Source of the DNA: Gammaproteobacteria bacterium
GTDB taxonomy: Bacteria > Pseudomonadota > Gammaproteobacteria > Steroidobacterales > Steroidobacteraceae
Length of the DNA: 64,000 bases
Assembly: GCA_003164785.1 (NCBI GenBank)
Contig: PLUE01000050.1
Coordinates: forward strand, 1-64,000
Reading direction: 5' to 3'
Part shown: piece after piece, positions 33,112 through 43,600 of the stretch
Layout: each line of letters opens with the position of its first letter
Numbering within the stretch: position 1 is the first letter of the stretch
Translations under genes and position numbers: made by a program
The notes under the pieces: generated by a model
The model's database searches: none
What the model was told of the DNA's origin: nothing
The model's input: only the letters and a program-made list of their open reading frames with translations

Positions 33112-33136
33112 AAAAAGGCGGGCACCGGGGCCCGCC
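33112..33136 (-). terminator. Rho-independent terminator after the TonB receptor gene
   Basis: On the minus strand, GGCGGGC, a six-base loop and GCCCGCC are followed by TTTTTC. It lies 29 bases after the TonB receptor stop and before the sulfotransferase gene, so the two genes are at least partly separated transcriptionally. Confidence 0.8.
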
Positions 33137-33164
33137 TCTCATTCTACGGCAGTCGGCTACGGAC

Positions 33165-35792
33165 TCAGAATTTGTAGCCGAACTTGACGCCGAGGACGCG
33201 CGGCCTAACCGGCACTTCCGACTTGATGAACTCCGCCGACGAGGTGAACACGCTGGCGTTCGAATTGGACAAGTTCTGACCGAACAGCGATGCCGTCCAG
33301 TTGTCCTTGGCCACGCCGAGCGCCGCGTCGTACAAGGTATACGACGGCATTTCGTAGCGCAGCAGCGTCGTCGTCGGCACCACCACCGTGTTGCCGTCCG
33401 TTGCCGTATCCACCTGGTTGTACGAGTGCCCGGTGAAGGCTCCGCCGAACGACAGGAATCCCTTGTAGTCGTTGAGCGTCATGTCGTACCGGGCATGCAG
33501 ATTGGCCTGCAGTGCCGGGGAATTCGCCGGCTCGCCGCCCTCCGCACCGAAGGGATTGAAGAACGGCTGGCCCTTGACCTCGGTGATGCAGGTTCCGTAG
33601 CCGGGACTGGTGGCAATGTTGTCCGGCAGGCACGGTGAATTGGTCTGCTTCGAGCTGTTGTACGATCCGGACGACTGCACCGTCAGACCGTCGGTGACCT
33701 TGGCGATCACCTGCAATTCGATGCCATGGATGGAATAGTCGGGACCGTTGGTGCCGAACGTGGTGTTGCCCAACTGCACCGGATTGAAGAACAGCACCTG
33801 GGTGTTGGTCCAATCCATGTGGTAGACCGACGCGTTGACCATGATTCGGTGATCCAGGAATTCGGCTTTGATGCCGATCTCCTGGTTGGTCAACGAATCG
33901 GGTGCATAGCCCGACGGTTTCTCGAACTGCGGATTGCCGGCGGCATCCTTCGCCACCGCACTTACCGTGCGGTTGAAGGCCCCCGGACGGAAGCCCTGCG
34001 AATAGGTGTAGTACACCATGGTGTCCGGCGTGATGTGCCAGGTGATGTTGGCCCGGCTCTTGAATCCATTGTAGGTCTTGGTCAGGTTCGCCGCGTTGAT
34101 GTTGTGCTCGCCGCCGGTGCAGGCGCCGTTCGCCACGTCGACGCAACCGGTGGTCGTGCCGTACTGCGATCCCGTTTCGAACTCACTGTACGTGTAGTAG
34201 CGCGTGCCGCCTGTGATGGTCAATACTTTCGGGATGAGGTCATAGTCGACCGAGGCGAAGAATGCCGTCTGTTTGTAGCCGCGCTGCAGATCTTCGCCGA
34301 ACGCCGTCGTATCGCCACGGACACCGGGATCGCTCGCGGTCGACCCGGGCGCCGTCGCGACGTTCGCCACGCAGGTGGGGCCGCCGGCAAGCGCGGCCGC
34401 CAGAGCATCGGGCGTACAGGACGGGATCGTCTTGTAGTTGAAGTTCATGACGTCGCGGATCTCGAAATCTTCCCAGTACGCGCCAACCAAGCCACGCACG
34501 AACAGGTCGTCCGGCGTCGTTGCACGCAATTCATGGCTCTGATGGGTGTTTTGCACCGAATCGTGCCAGGACGTCGCCGGCGTATAGCATTGCACCGCGG
34601 CCGTCGTGCCGGCGCCCAATAATCCCGAACCCGCCGCACCGCCCGCGCACGAGTAATACAGGCCGCCCGCGCTGCGCGAATAATTCGTGTAGTCCGCCTG
34701 CTGTTCGATGTGACGGACCAGATAGCCGCCGCTATACACCAATTTGATCGGACCCACTTTGCCGTTGACGGTCAACGCCGTGTTTTCGTAGCGGTCCTTG
34801 TCGTAGGCCGGGGAGAATGCCGTCACCTGATCCTTGCCAAGAGACTGGAAGTCCGAGCCCACCGGATATTGGTCGAACTCGCCATCCGCCTCCATTTGTT
34901 GATAACTCTGGGCAATCAACGCATTCCAGTCCTCGTTGATTTTATACAGCGCGGATAAGCGAAAACCCTTGTATGTGACCGGATTCTGATTATCCGCCGC
35001 AATGCTGCTGTTGTTGACCACCTGGCTGCTTGCCGGCACCACGCCTCCCGTATAGGCGACGACACCGGGATCGGTGGCCCTGCGGGTGAACGTGCTCGGC
35101 ACGTTGTCGATATAACCGCCGCGCTGATCGTCGTAGATGACGCCACGCACGGCGAGGGTGTCCGCGATGAGGGGCAGGTTGAGCACCGCATTCACGCTGC
35201 TGTTGTCGTCGCCGCCCGCGGTCGTGCCGTAACTCGCATCGACGCTGCCTTCCGTGACGTCGAGTTTCGGTTTGTTCGTGATGTAGCGAACCGCACCCGC
35301 TTCAGCGCCGCCGCCGAACAGGGTTCCTTGAGGGCCTTCGAGCACCTCGATGCGCTCCATGTCGACCATGTACACGTCGACGTTGCGCGAGGGGAAGGTC
35401 ATCGACTGATCGTCGAGATACAGCGCCACGTTCGGGAATGGTGCAATGCTGGCGCTCGATTGTTCGCCCAAGAAGCCGGTGCTCAATCCACGCATGTAGA
35501 TGTTGCCCTGGCCGGGGCCGTTCGAGGGAAATTGCACGTTCGGCAGAAACCGCACGACGTCATCGAACGTGGCCACGCTCAAATCCTTCAATTGCGCGCC
35601 GGTGATCGCCTGGATGGTGATCGGCACATCCTGGATCGATTCGTTGCGGCGCTGTGCCGTCACGGTGATTTCCTGAATGCCCTCGGAATCACTGGCGTCG
35701 GTCGTCGTGGCCGTCGCCGCATAGGAGAGTCCCATCGGTAGTCCGCTCAATATGGCGGCGATCGCATAGGACAATCTCGGATTCGAATTCAT
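33165..35792 (-). CDS. TonB-dependent outer-membrane receptor
   Basis: An 875-residue protein with a signal peptide (LSYAIAAILSGLPMGLSYA, then cleavage near residue 25), a TonB box (IQEITVTAQRR), a plug domain (QDVPITIQAITGAQLKDL, ERIEVLEGPQGTLFGGGAEAG) and a long barrel ending in the aromatic C-terminus GVKFGYKF. AAGGA precedes the ATG at a suitable distance. It belongs to the large group of receptors in Gamma- and Alphaproteobacteria for glycans, siderophores or small organics; the ligand cannot be predicted. Confidence 0.96.
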   Translation of the reverse strand: MNSNPRLSYAIAAILSGLPMGLSYAATATTTDASDSEGIQEITVTAQRRNESIQDVPITIQAITGAQLKDLSVATFDDVVRFLPNVQFPSNGPGQGNIYMRGLSTGFLGEQSSASIAPFPNVALYLDDQSMTFPSRNVDVYMVDMERIEVLEGPQGTLFGGGAEAGAVRYITNKPKLDVTEGSVDASYGTTAGGDDNSSVNAVLNLPLIADTLAVRGVIYDDQRGGYIDNVPSTFTRRATDPGVVAYTGGVVPASSQVVNNSSIAADNQNPVTYKGFRLSALYKINEDWNALIAQSYQQMEADGEFDQYPVGSDFQSLGKDQVTAFSPAYDKDRYENTALTVNGKVGPIKLVYSGGYLVRHIEQQADYTNYSRSAGGLYYSCAGGAAGSGLLGAGTTAAVQCYTPATSWHDSVQNTHQSHELRATTPDDLFVRGLVGAYWEDFEIRDVMNFNYKTIPSCTPDALAAALAGGPTCVANVATAPGSTASDPGVRGDTTAFGEDLQRGYKQTAFFASVDYDLIPKVLTITGGTRYYTYSEFETGSQYGTTTGCVDVANGACTGGEHNINAANLTKTYNGFKSRANITWHITPDTMVYYTYSQGFRPGAFNRTVSAVAKDAAGNPQFEKPSGYAPDSLTNQEIGIKAEFLDHRIMVNASVYHMDWTNTQVLFFNPVQLGNTTFGTNGPDYSIHGIELQVIAKVTDGLTVQSSGSYNSSKQTNSPCLPDNIATSPGYGTCITEVKGQPFFNPFGAEGGEPANSPALQANLHARYDMTLNDYKGFLSFGGAFTGHSYNQVDTATDGNTVVVPTTTLLRYEMPSYTLYDAALGVAKDNWTASLFGQNLSNSNASVFTSSAEFIKSEVPVRPRVLGVKFGYKF

Positions 35793-36049
35793 GTTTCTCT
35801 GTTCCTTCGCGTTAAAAGATTCGCAATACGGCTTAACGCCGCCGTCTTGTTGCCCAAATACATCAGTCGCGCCCCGGCAAAGGGGTCGGCCGACCCACTG
35901 CGTTGCGTTTTGCTCACAGCGGGGACGCGAAAAGTACCGGAAGTTGATGACTACCTTGTGACAACCCGTCGACGCGATCGAACGGGCCGGGCAAGGCGCG
36001 GCACGCCGCTTTGCGGGCGGCCGGCAAAGCGCCCCGGGTATGCCGGGGG

Positions 36050-37021
36050 CTATTTTGGCGGGAGGCCGCCGTCCTTGAGCAAGGCGACGGCGCCTCGATT
36101 CCAGGAATAGTCCGCCCCGATGTGCAGGTCGCTGGCCCGTGTCTCAATGACGGTGCCGCTGTGCGCGTCGCGAATCTGATACCGCACCGTGTATTCCGTA
36201 CGGCTGATCCGAGTGACGACACCGAGAAAGGATTGATCGGCGCCGAGAGTGAGTGCGAGCGCGGCCTCACAGCCCGCGCAATGATGCAGATCGCGTGTCC
36301 GGGCTGCCGCCTCCGCGGCGCTCGAGGCATCGACGAGAACATAGCGCCCGGATTCGCCGAGAAGGCGCCGCACATCGACGGTGACCCGATCCAGCTGGAC
36401 CGCGTCGGCGGATGCATCCGCCCAAACGCCCGCGCCGCCGCTAAAATCATCCAGTTCGAATCCGAATACCGCCAATTTGATCGGTGGCCCAGCGCTCGCA
36501 CCGCTGGCCACCCGTAATCCTGCGGTGATTTGGCGAACGACGAATGGCTCCGCCTGCCTCCACGACACGTCCGAGTCTCCGCGAAAGCTGAAGACCCGGC
36601 TGAAGACGGCTTGTCCCGTCGTCACGTCGATCACCTCGACTCGCGCCCACTGCACCAGGGTGCTCATCTTGTGAAATCCACCCACCAGTAACCACCGCGC
36701 TCCGACACCCCGCGCCGCGGTGCGCAGTTCCTCCCGGCTGAAATCGGTGGAATCGCTCGTACAGGGGGTCTGGCCACACAGGGGAAGGACGACGAGATGG
36801 GCATCGGCGGCCGCCAGGTCGTTCCTGAGCCCGGCCATGAACGTGCGTAACCAAGCCTCATGTTCCTGGCGCTGGTCGCGCTCTTCGCCCGATGTATCGA
36901 CGTAATCGAAATCCACGATCACCATCGTGGTTGCCGCCGCGGACGCCTCCCGGCTGGCGGCACGAGCGCCGCCCGGGAGGCAACACGCGACGAGCGCTAC
37001 CCAAATGACGAGATGACCCAT
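36050..37021 (-). CDS. Periplasmic protein with tandem DUF2380-like domains
   Basis: A 323-residue protein with a signal peptide (MGHLVIWVALVACCLPGGARAA). Two similar halves start MVIVDFDYVDTSGE (about residue 33) and IKLAVFGFELDDFSGG (about 184). Each then has a RWLLVGG or ALALTLGA-type strand and a helix, the layout of DUF2380/DUF3280-type proteins. Conserved Cys are present (CGQTPCTS, CAGCEAAL). Homologues often lie near two-component systems and PQQ or lanthanide-type dehydrogenase genes. Here a NarL-type sensor and regulator lie divergently upstream, suggesting that it senses or scaffolds for them. Confidence 0.65.
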   Translation of the reverse strand: MGHLVIWVALVACCLPGGARAASREASAAATTMVIVDFDYVDTSGEERDQRQEHEAWLRTFMAGLRNDLAAADAHLVVLPLCGQTPCTSDSTDFSREELRTAARGVGARWLLVGGFHKMSTLVQWARVEVIDVTTGQAVFSRVFSFRGDSDVSWRQAEPFVVRQITAGLRVASGASAGPPIKLAVFGFELDDFSGGAGVWADASADAVQLDRVTVDVRRLLGESGRYVLVDASSAAEAAARTRDLHHCAGCEAALALTLGADQSFLGVVTRISRTEYTVRYQIRDAHSGTVIETRASDLHIGADYSWNRGAVALLKDGGLPPK

Positions 37022-37213
37022 GTTGACCTCCCCTTCGTGATGAGAGCGTCAGACTGCACCGACCGAGGCGACGGCCCCAGGGCATGAGCCCTGCGACAGG
37101 CCGGGCGAATTGCCCGTCCTCCCGGCCCAGGCTTCCCAGACGGGAGCGTTTGCTCTAGATTGCAGCAGACCCCATGCCGCAATGGCTCGTCAGCGGTCGC
37201 AGAGGGCTCGTCC

Positions 37214-38623
37214 ATGCCGGGTTCGCGCCTTGATCTGAAAGTCCGAATTGCCTTGCGGGTCGCCGCATTGGGCGCCATCTGTTTCGTCGCCGCCGTCGTC
37301 TGCGTGCTGGTCACGGCGAATCGGGCAGCCCGCGAGCGGGCCGATTCGATCTCCGACCTGGTAGCCCGCGAGCTGGGCACGCAGTGGGAGCGGAGCCAGT
37401 GGGTCAAGAGCGCGGCAATCCCGTTCCCCGATCTGCAAACTCTAGCCCAGGCGGTGACGGAGCCGGGACTCTGCATCGCGTATCGAACACCCGACGGACG
37501 GCCCGTTCAGCGGCTGTGCGAGGGCATTGCCCCCGCCGATGCCGCGGTACCTGCGATGTTTACGACGATCTACCAACGGCTCTTCGGATTTGGCACCGAA
37601 TCAACTCATGCGGTCCGCTTCGGCACGGGGCGTCCCGGTGCAGCCGTTGCATCGATCGACAGTCAGCGTGTCATCGGCCAAGGATGGCGCGAGACCCGCG
37701 TGCTGATCGGCCTGTTGGCCGCCACGTTGTTTGTACTCTGCCTGCTGATTTACGCTGTGCTCGCGTACGCGCTGCGTCCGACACGCACCATCCGGGCGGG
37801 TCTCGCCCGCCTCGCCGCGGGAGACCTATCGACGCGCCTGCCGCCCTTCGATCTTGCGGAATTGTCGGCCGTTGGCGAGGTGTTCAATACGCTCGCAGAC
37901 CAACTGGATCGCGCCCTGGCGGAGCGGCGGATTCTCACGCAGCGACTGATCGCCGTCCAAGATGATGAACGCCGTCACCTCGCGCGCGAATTGCATGATG
38001 AATTCGGCCAATGCCTGGCGGCAATCAGCGCCATGGCCGCCTCTGCCGCGCAGACCGCCAGACACCGCTGCCCGGAGCTGTTGCCCGAGTGTGAGCACAT
38101 GTCACGGACGTCGGCGCATATGAGGGACATCCTGCGCAGCGCGCTGCTGCGGCTGCGGCCGCCGGAGGTCGAGGAGCTCGGCCTCGCCGCCGGTCTCGAA
38201 GGGCTCGTCGCCGGCTGGAACGGGCGGCGGTCAGGAACCCGGTTCTCCATTGAAATTTCGGGGCACGTTGATGACCTTCCACCTCATTTTTGCTCGAGCG
38301 TCTACCGAATCGCCCAGGAAGCGATCACCAACGCCGCAAAGCACGCCGACGCCTCACACGTCCAGCTCCGCTTGACTCGCCGAGATCCCAGCCATTCCGG
38401 AGATCCCGCCCGTATCGAGCTAGACATTGACGACAACGGCAAGGCCGGCGAGGACTCCGTGATCCACTCCGGCATGGGGCTGCTGGGCATACGCGAACGC
38501 ATCGAGGGTTTGGGCGGTCAGCTCGCCATCCAGTTGCAACGGCCCAGCGGCCTCGCGCTTCGCGTGCAGATTCCCCTGCCGTCGCAGACCGATCGCGGCC
38601 ACGTCCGGCTGAACGCGGCGTGA
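37214..38623 (+). CDS. NarL-type membrane sensor histidine kinase
   Basis: A 469-residue kinase. Two membrane helices (about residues 14-35 and 165-190) enclose a small periplasmic sensor domain. HAMP follows (ALRPTRTIRAGLARLAAGDLSTRLPPFDLAEL), then HisKA_3 with RRHLARELHDEFGQCLAAI (phosphorylated His) and a HATPase domain (YRIAQEAITNAAKHADASHVQL, GMGLLGIRERIEGLGG). The ATG at 37214 places the first helix correctly; a TTG start 18 codons earlier is possible. The response regulator gene overlaps its stop. Confidence 0.93.
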   Translation: MPGSRLDLKVRIALRVAALGAICFVAAVVCVLVTANRAARERADSISDLVARELGTQWERSQWVKSAAIPFPDLQTLAQAVTEPGLCIAYRTPDGRPVQRLCEGIAPADAAVPAMFTTIYQRLFGFGTESTHAVRFGTGRPGAAVASIDSQRVIGQGWRETRVLIGLLAATLFVLCLLIYAVLAYALRPTRTIRAGLARLAAGDLSTRLPPFDLAELSAVGEVFNTLADQLDRALAERRILTQRLIAVQDDERRHLARELHDEFGQCLAAISAMAASAAQTARHRCPELLPECEHMSRTSAHMRDILRSALLRLRPPEVEELGLAAGLEGLVAGWNGRRSGTRFSIEISGHVDDLPPHFCSSVYRIAQEAITNAAKHADASHVQLRLTRRDPSHSGDPARIELDIDDNGKAGEDSVIHSGMGLLGIRERIEGLGGQLAIQLQRPSGLALRVQIPLPSQTDRGHVRLNAA

Positions 38624-39267
38624 ATGCACGCGCCACGATCATGCTGGTCGACGATCACGCAATCGTACGGCAGGGCTATCGGACGTTGCTCGAGAAACAA
38701 GCGACGCTTCGCGTCGTCGCCGAAGCGGGGGACGGCGCAGATGCGTATCGGCTATATCAAGAGATGAGGCCTGATCTCGTCATCATGGATTTGACGCTGC
38801 CCCGAATGGGAGGCCTGGAAGGCATTCGCCGGATTCTGCAATGGGACTCCCACGCCCGCATATTGGTGTTCACGATGCATCACAATGCAGCCTACGCCGT
38901 GCAGGCGATGCGCGCCGGCGCCAAGGGTTACATGACCAAGACGGGGGCTCCGCAAGACCTGGTACAGGCCGTATTCGATGTGCTGCAGGGAAAAATCGCC
39001 CTGAGCGCCGACATCGATCACGAACTCGCGCTCAGCCGGATCGCCGAGGCAGGCTCCGTGATCGATGAGCTCACGCCGCGGGAATTCGACATCCTCCGGA
39101 TGCTGCTCACCGGCAAGACGGTCGAGGACATCGCAGGCATCCTTCACCTCAGCCGAAAAACCGTGGCCAATACGCATTATCAGATCAAGAACAAGCTCGG
39201 TGTCTCGTCCGACATTGCGCTCGTGCTGATCGCCCTTCGGCACGGAGTCTTGGAAGTGAATGCCTAG
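38620..39267 (+). CDS. NarL/FixJ-type response regulator
   Basis: A 215-residue regulator. The receiver domain has the acidic pair DD (11-12), the phospho-acceptor Asp57 (LVIMDLTLP) and the conserved Lys in YMTKTG. The LuxR-type output domain follows (LTPREFDILRMLLTGKTVEDIAGILHLSRKTVANTHYQIKNKLGV). It starts at a GTG overlapping the kinase stop codon. It should be phosphorylated by that kinase and control transcription, perhaps of the divergent DUF2380-like gene. Confidence 0.95.
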   Translation: MNARATIMLVDDHAIVRQGYRTLLEKQATLRVVAEAGDGADAYRLYQEMRPDLVIMDLTLPRMGGLEGIRRILQWDSHARILVFTMHHNAAYAVQAMRAGAKGYMTKTGAPQDLVQAVFDVLQGKIALSADIDHELALSRIAEAGSVIDELTPREFDILRMLLTGKTVEDIAGILHLSRKTVANTHYQIKNKLGVSSDIALVLIALRHGVLEVNA

Positions 39268-39325
39268 GCGATGGCGCCCTCGAGTCCCCAGAAACCAAGG
39301 CTAGCGACTGAATAAGGGCGCGAGA

Positions 39326-39403
39326 ATGGACATGCTGCACGCTTTCACCTGGGGCTACCACGGCTGGGGCAGCTCGCAGGTCGAAAGCCGCGCCATTATT
39401 TAA
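39326..39403 (+). pseudogene. Possible N-terminal fragment of a conserved hypothetical gene
   Basis: Twenty-five codons (MDMLHAFTWGYHGWGSSQVE) end at TAA 39401. The LHAFTWGY-GWG pattern recalls, from memory, the start of a family of about 200 residues. The rest of such a gene is absent; the following DNA is the end of the convergent gene. Either a stub or chance. Confidence 0.3.
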
Positions 39404-39454
39404 CATATAGTGAAACCTTGGTAGCGCTCAGAGCGACACGGCAACCGGCCAGCC

Positions 39455-40681
39455 TCACACCCCCTGCTTCAGCCACCGAAACACCGCCGCATGCCCATCC
39501 CGCAGCGCTTTGCGCAGCGCCAACTCCTCCTCGCCCCGCCCCGCCCGCCGCGCATCGATCCAGCGATGCACGATGCGATAGGCCTCTTCAGCGGCGGTGT
39601 CACCGGTGGGCAGCTCGGCGATCTGCCGATTGAGGCCGGGCTCACGGAGCAGTAGCCACGCGGGGAAATCGGCGGCGCCGAGCGCCGCCTCGGCGCCGTC
39701 CGATAGCTCATCCCCGCCATCCACGAATCGTCGCCACGACGCGCTGATCCCGGTGTCGGGCTGGCGGCGATTCTCGAGGGCGGCGACGGCCTGGTCCGGC
39801 GCGCGCCAGCACACCTGGAACCATGCCTGCAGCGCGTCGCTGCGACGCTGTTGATGAAAACTGCTTTGTGCGAGGCGCAAGCACAACGGCACGTGCAGCC
39901 GCCACTGGTATTCCCCGCGCACGGCGTCGCTGGCACCCGGCCAATCCTGTGCCTGGATGAGCGCGAAACTCCGGTGCAGGTTGGGCTCGACGCTCGAATA
40001 ATGTTGACCTGCCAGGGCCTCGGCGAGCTGCCGCCATAGTGGCGCGAGCAGGTCCCGCGCCTCCCAGCCCAGCAGACGTTTCGCGGCCGGCGTGATATCC
40101 AGCAGAAACGCCAGTTCCTCCCGCGGATCCGCAATGGCCTGATCCAGATGCCCGAGAGCGGCCAGCAACCGATCGAAGGGAGCGAGGTCCGTGTGGTTGG
40201 GCGCCTGCGCGTACAGTCGATCCAATTGCCGCTGAGCGTCGCGCACATGGCGAGCCGATAGCGCGCGCACGATGCCGTTGGTCAGCACCACCACCGGATT
40301 GTCGAAGAACAAATCCATCTGCGGAGCGGTCTGCGCCGGCGCGTAGCGGCTGCCGATGAGCCGCTGCAACCGAGCATCCGCGCTGATGTGCAGCGGCTCA
40401 TCGGCGTGATCCGCGCCCTGAGTCCAGGCGTACACGGGTTGGGGTGTTTCCACCAGCCCGATGCGGCGGGCGTAACCGGCTGCGGATTCGAGCTGCGCGC
40501 GAATTTTCTCCGCGCTACCCATGAGCACCTCGTCCAACGACTCGATCTCGCGGCGTCGCCAGCTTTCGTAGTCCGCATGCGCCAGCCGCCCGGCATCCAG
40601 CAGGAACTCGAGCGGCACGAACGCGCCCTGCTCGAGGATCTGGGTGTCGATCTGGGTCTGCAATGCGCTGTCGATGGTCAT
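39455..40681 (-). CDS. Conserved partner protein of the SNF2 helicase
   Basis: A 408-residue soluble, helix-rich protein (MTIDSALQTQIDTQILEQGA) with repeated Leu/Ala/Trp/Arg segments and no visible catalytic motif; membrane helices and signal peptide are absent. Its start overlaps the SNF2 helicase stop by four bases (ATGA), so the proteins are produced together and probably act together. I do not recognise the family beyond an impression that it accompanies this helicase type in Gammaproteobacteria. Confidence 0.75.
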   Translation of the reverse strand: MTIDSALQTQIDTQILEQGAFVPLEFLLDAGRLAHADYESWRRREIESLDEVLMGSAEKIRAQLESAAGYARRIGLVETPQPVYAWTQGADHADEPLHISADARLQRLIGSRYAPAQTAPQMDLFFDNPVVVLTNGIVRALSARHVRDAQRQLDRLYAQAPNHTDLAPFDRLLAALGHLDQAIADPREELAFLLDITPAAKRLLGWEARDLLAPLWRQLAEALAGQHYSSVEPNLHRSFALIQAQDWPGASDAVRGEYQWRLHVPLCLRLAQSSFHQQRRSDALQAWFQVCWRAPDQAVAALENRRQPDTGISASWRRFVDGGDELSDGAEAALGAADFPAWLLLREPGLNRQIAELPTGDTAAEEAYRIVHRWIDARRAGRGEEELALRKALRDGHAAVFRWLKQGV

Positions 40682-43600
40682 GCGGCGAACAGTTGCTCGA
40701 GGTCGGCCGACGTCAGGGGCGCGGCGGTCTCGCTGTAGAGCTGCGTGACCAGGGCGAGTTTGTCCGCCTGCAGTTGCAGAATTTTCTCCTCCACCGTCCC
40801 CTGGGCGATGAGCTTGTACACGAATACCGGTTTATCCTGGCCGATGCGATGCGCGCGATCGGTGGCCTGCGCTTCGACCGCGGGATTCCACCACGGATCG
40901 TAGTGAATGATGGTGTCCGCGGCGGTGAGATTCAGTCCCGTGCCGCCGGCCTTCAGACTGATCAAAAACAACGGCACGCCGCCCGCCTGAAAGCGCTCCA
41001 CCAGCTCGGCCCGTTCCCGCGTCTCGCCCGTCAACAGGCAGAAGGGAATGCCGAGTTCGTTCACCCGCGTCTCGATGAGGCTGAGCATGGACGTGAATTG
41101 CGAGAACAGCAGAATGCGCCGGCCCTCCGCGATGAGCTCCGGCAGGGTGGTGGACAGCCAGTCGAGCTTGGCCGAGGGGATGGCCCGCGTCGGTGCGTCC
41201 GCGTCGACCAGCCGCGGATCGCAGCAGGCCTGTCGCAACTTGAGCAGCGCATTGAGCACGGTGAGCTGGCTACGTGCCAGGCCCTGCTGTTCGATCGCCT
41301 CGCGCACCCGACGGTGCTGGCCCAGGCGGATGGCATCGTAAAAGTCCCTCTGCATCTCATCGAGTTCGATGGCCTCGACGATGTGGATCTTGGGCGGCAA
41401 ATCGCGCGCCACCGCGTCCTTGGTACGCCTCAACAGAAAGGGTTGCACGCGACGGTTGAGCGCTGCGGCGCGCCGGGTGTCGCCCGCTGTTTCGATGGGC
41501 GTGCGATATGACCGTTGAAATTCCGTGCGGTCGCCGAGCAGGCCGGGCTGCACGAAGTGGAACAGCGCCCACAGATCGCCCAGATGATTCTCCATGGGCG
41601 TGCCGGTTAGGCACAGCCGGTGCTCGGCGCGCAGCGCCTGCGCCGCCTGCGACACTTTGGCGTGCGGATTCTTGATGGTCTGCGCCTCATCGAGAATCAC
41701 GAAACAGAAATCGCGCTCGCGCAAGAGTTCGCTGTCGATGAACAGCAGCGGGTAGCCGATGAGAACGACGTCGGCCGAGTCGATGGACGCGTATCGCGCC
41801 AGACGCTTGGCCCCATGCAGGACCACGAGCGTCAGCTCGGGCGCGAAGCGGCGCAGCTCCTGCTGCCAATTGCCCAGGACGCTCACGGGCGCCACGATCA
41901 GCGAAGGCTTGCGCAGGCGGCCCGCGCGTTTCTCGATGACCAGATGCGCCAGCGTCTGCACGGTCTTGCCCAACCCCATGTCGTCGGCCAAGATCCCGCC
42001 CAGGCCATGACGGCGCAGACACTGCAGCCAACCCAAGCCCTCTTCTTGGTAGGGGCGCAGGGTTGCCGAGAAATGCGCCGGCGCGGCCAAGGGCTCGATG
42101 TCGCAGAACGCCTTCGCGGCGTCGATGCGCGTGAGCAGCAGCGGATCATGGGAGTCGAACGCGGGCGCATCCGGCTCCAGCGCGAGCTGCGCCAGGCGTC
42201 CCGCCTGAGCGGCCGGCAGGGTGAGCGCCTCGTGCTCGTTCAATCCCTCCTCGCTCAGTTCCACCAGCGTGTCGGCGATCCGCTGAATGCGTGCCAGCGG
42301 CATGGGTAGATAGCGCCCATCCTCCAGGCGCACCAACAAGTGATCGCCGGCCACCAAGCTCAAGGCATCGTGCTGCCCGGCCGCCTCGCGCGCCACGCCC
42401 TGCAGATAACTGACCAAGGCAGGCAGCACGTTGACGGCGCGACCGTCCACCTTGACGCCGAACCGGAAGTCGAACCATTCGCGCGAAGTCTTCGTGCCCC
42501 GCCGCGGCGCCGGGGTGTGCAGGTCCGCGTACCAACTCTCCACCGCCGCGATCCGGTACGGAAAGGCGGGCTCCGCGATGACCTGCCATCCGTGCGCCTC
42601 CAGGGCCGGCACACCGTTCATCATGAACGAGAGCCACGCCTCGCCGTCGCGCGGGATGCCCAGCGCCCCATCCAGTTGCGTACCGAGCTCGGCCTCGATC
42701 CCGAGGTCGCGCGCGATTTCATGCACCACAGCGCCGTCCCAATGCCGCACCGAGCCCCAGGTGCCCGGCGCGGTTGCGTCCACGGCCACGACCTCGTCAT
42801 ACAGAAACTGCGGAGTGGCCTTAGGTCCGGCACCGAGAATCAACCGGCCTCGCAGGCTGGCGCGCGCGCGAGGCTGCCGCGTCAAATGCCGAAGCCGCGG
42901 AAAGCCGATGCCGTCGGCGTCGGCCGAAGCGTTGTCGACGCGTCCGTCGCGGGCGAGCGCCGCGTTGACGGCCGGAATCTCGGTCGGGTCCACCGCTCGA
43001 CCCCAATACCGGTGCAACAATCCCAGCGGATACGGCACCTCGACGGCACCGCAGCTGCCGCACCCGGCCACGTACACCGCGGGCTCCAGATCCAACAGGA
43101 AATCGAGCGCGTCGGGTGCCATGCATCGGAGTCGCTGGTCGCCATTGGACAACACCTGCCATTCGAACTGTAACTCTCGCGCCGCCGCTGCACGCAGCGG
43201 CTGGCGCCGAAGCGCTTGGGGCTGCAGCGCCGCTGCGCCCGGCGGCACACCCTGAAGCGACGGCGCGTCCTCGCTCACCGCATCCGGCAAGGCTCGCCAG
43301 AATGCGCGCCCGGTCGCAAGGGCTCCCTGCAACGCCTCGAATCCAGCCGCGCCCGCCAGTTCCCACGGACCACTTTGCCGCGATGCCAGCGCCTCCAGCA
43401 ACGCCCGGTCACGCCAATCGACGTAACGCGGATAGTCCCCGCTCCCGTCCGAGGTTCGCGTCACGAAACGGCGTGCCCCCGGTTGAATGCGCCCCCCCAG
43501 GCTCTGCGCCACCCACGCGGACAGCCTGCCGCCGACGCCGCCGGGCTCGATGACGTAGTACAGCGCCTGCCCCGCGTGCGCACGCTCCGCCGGCGGCGGC

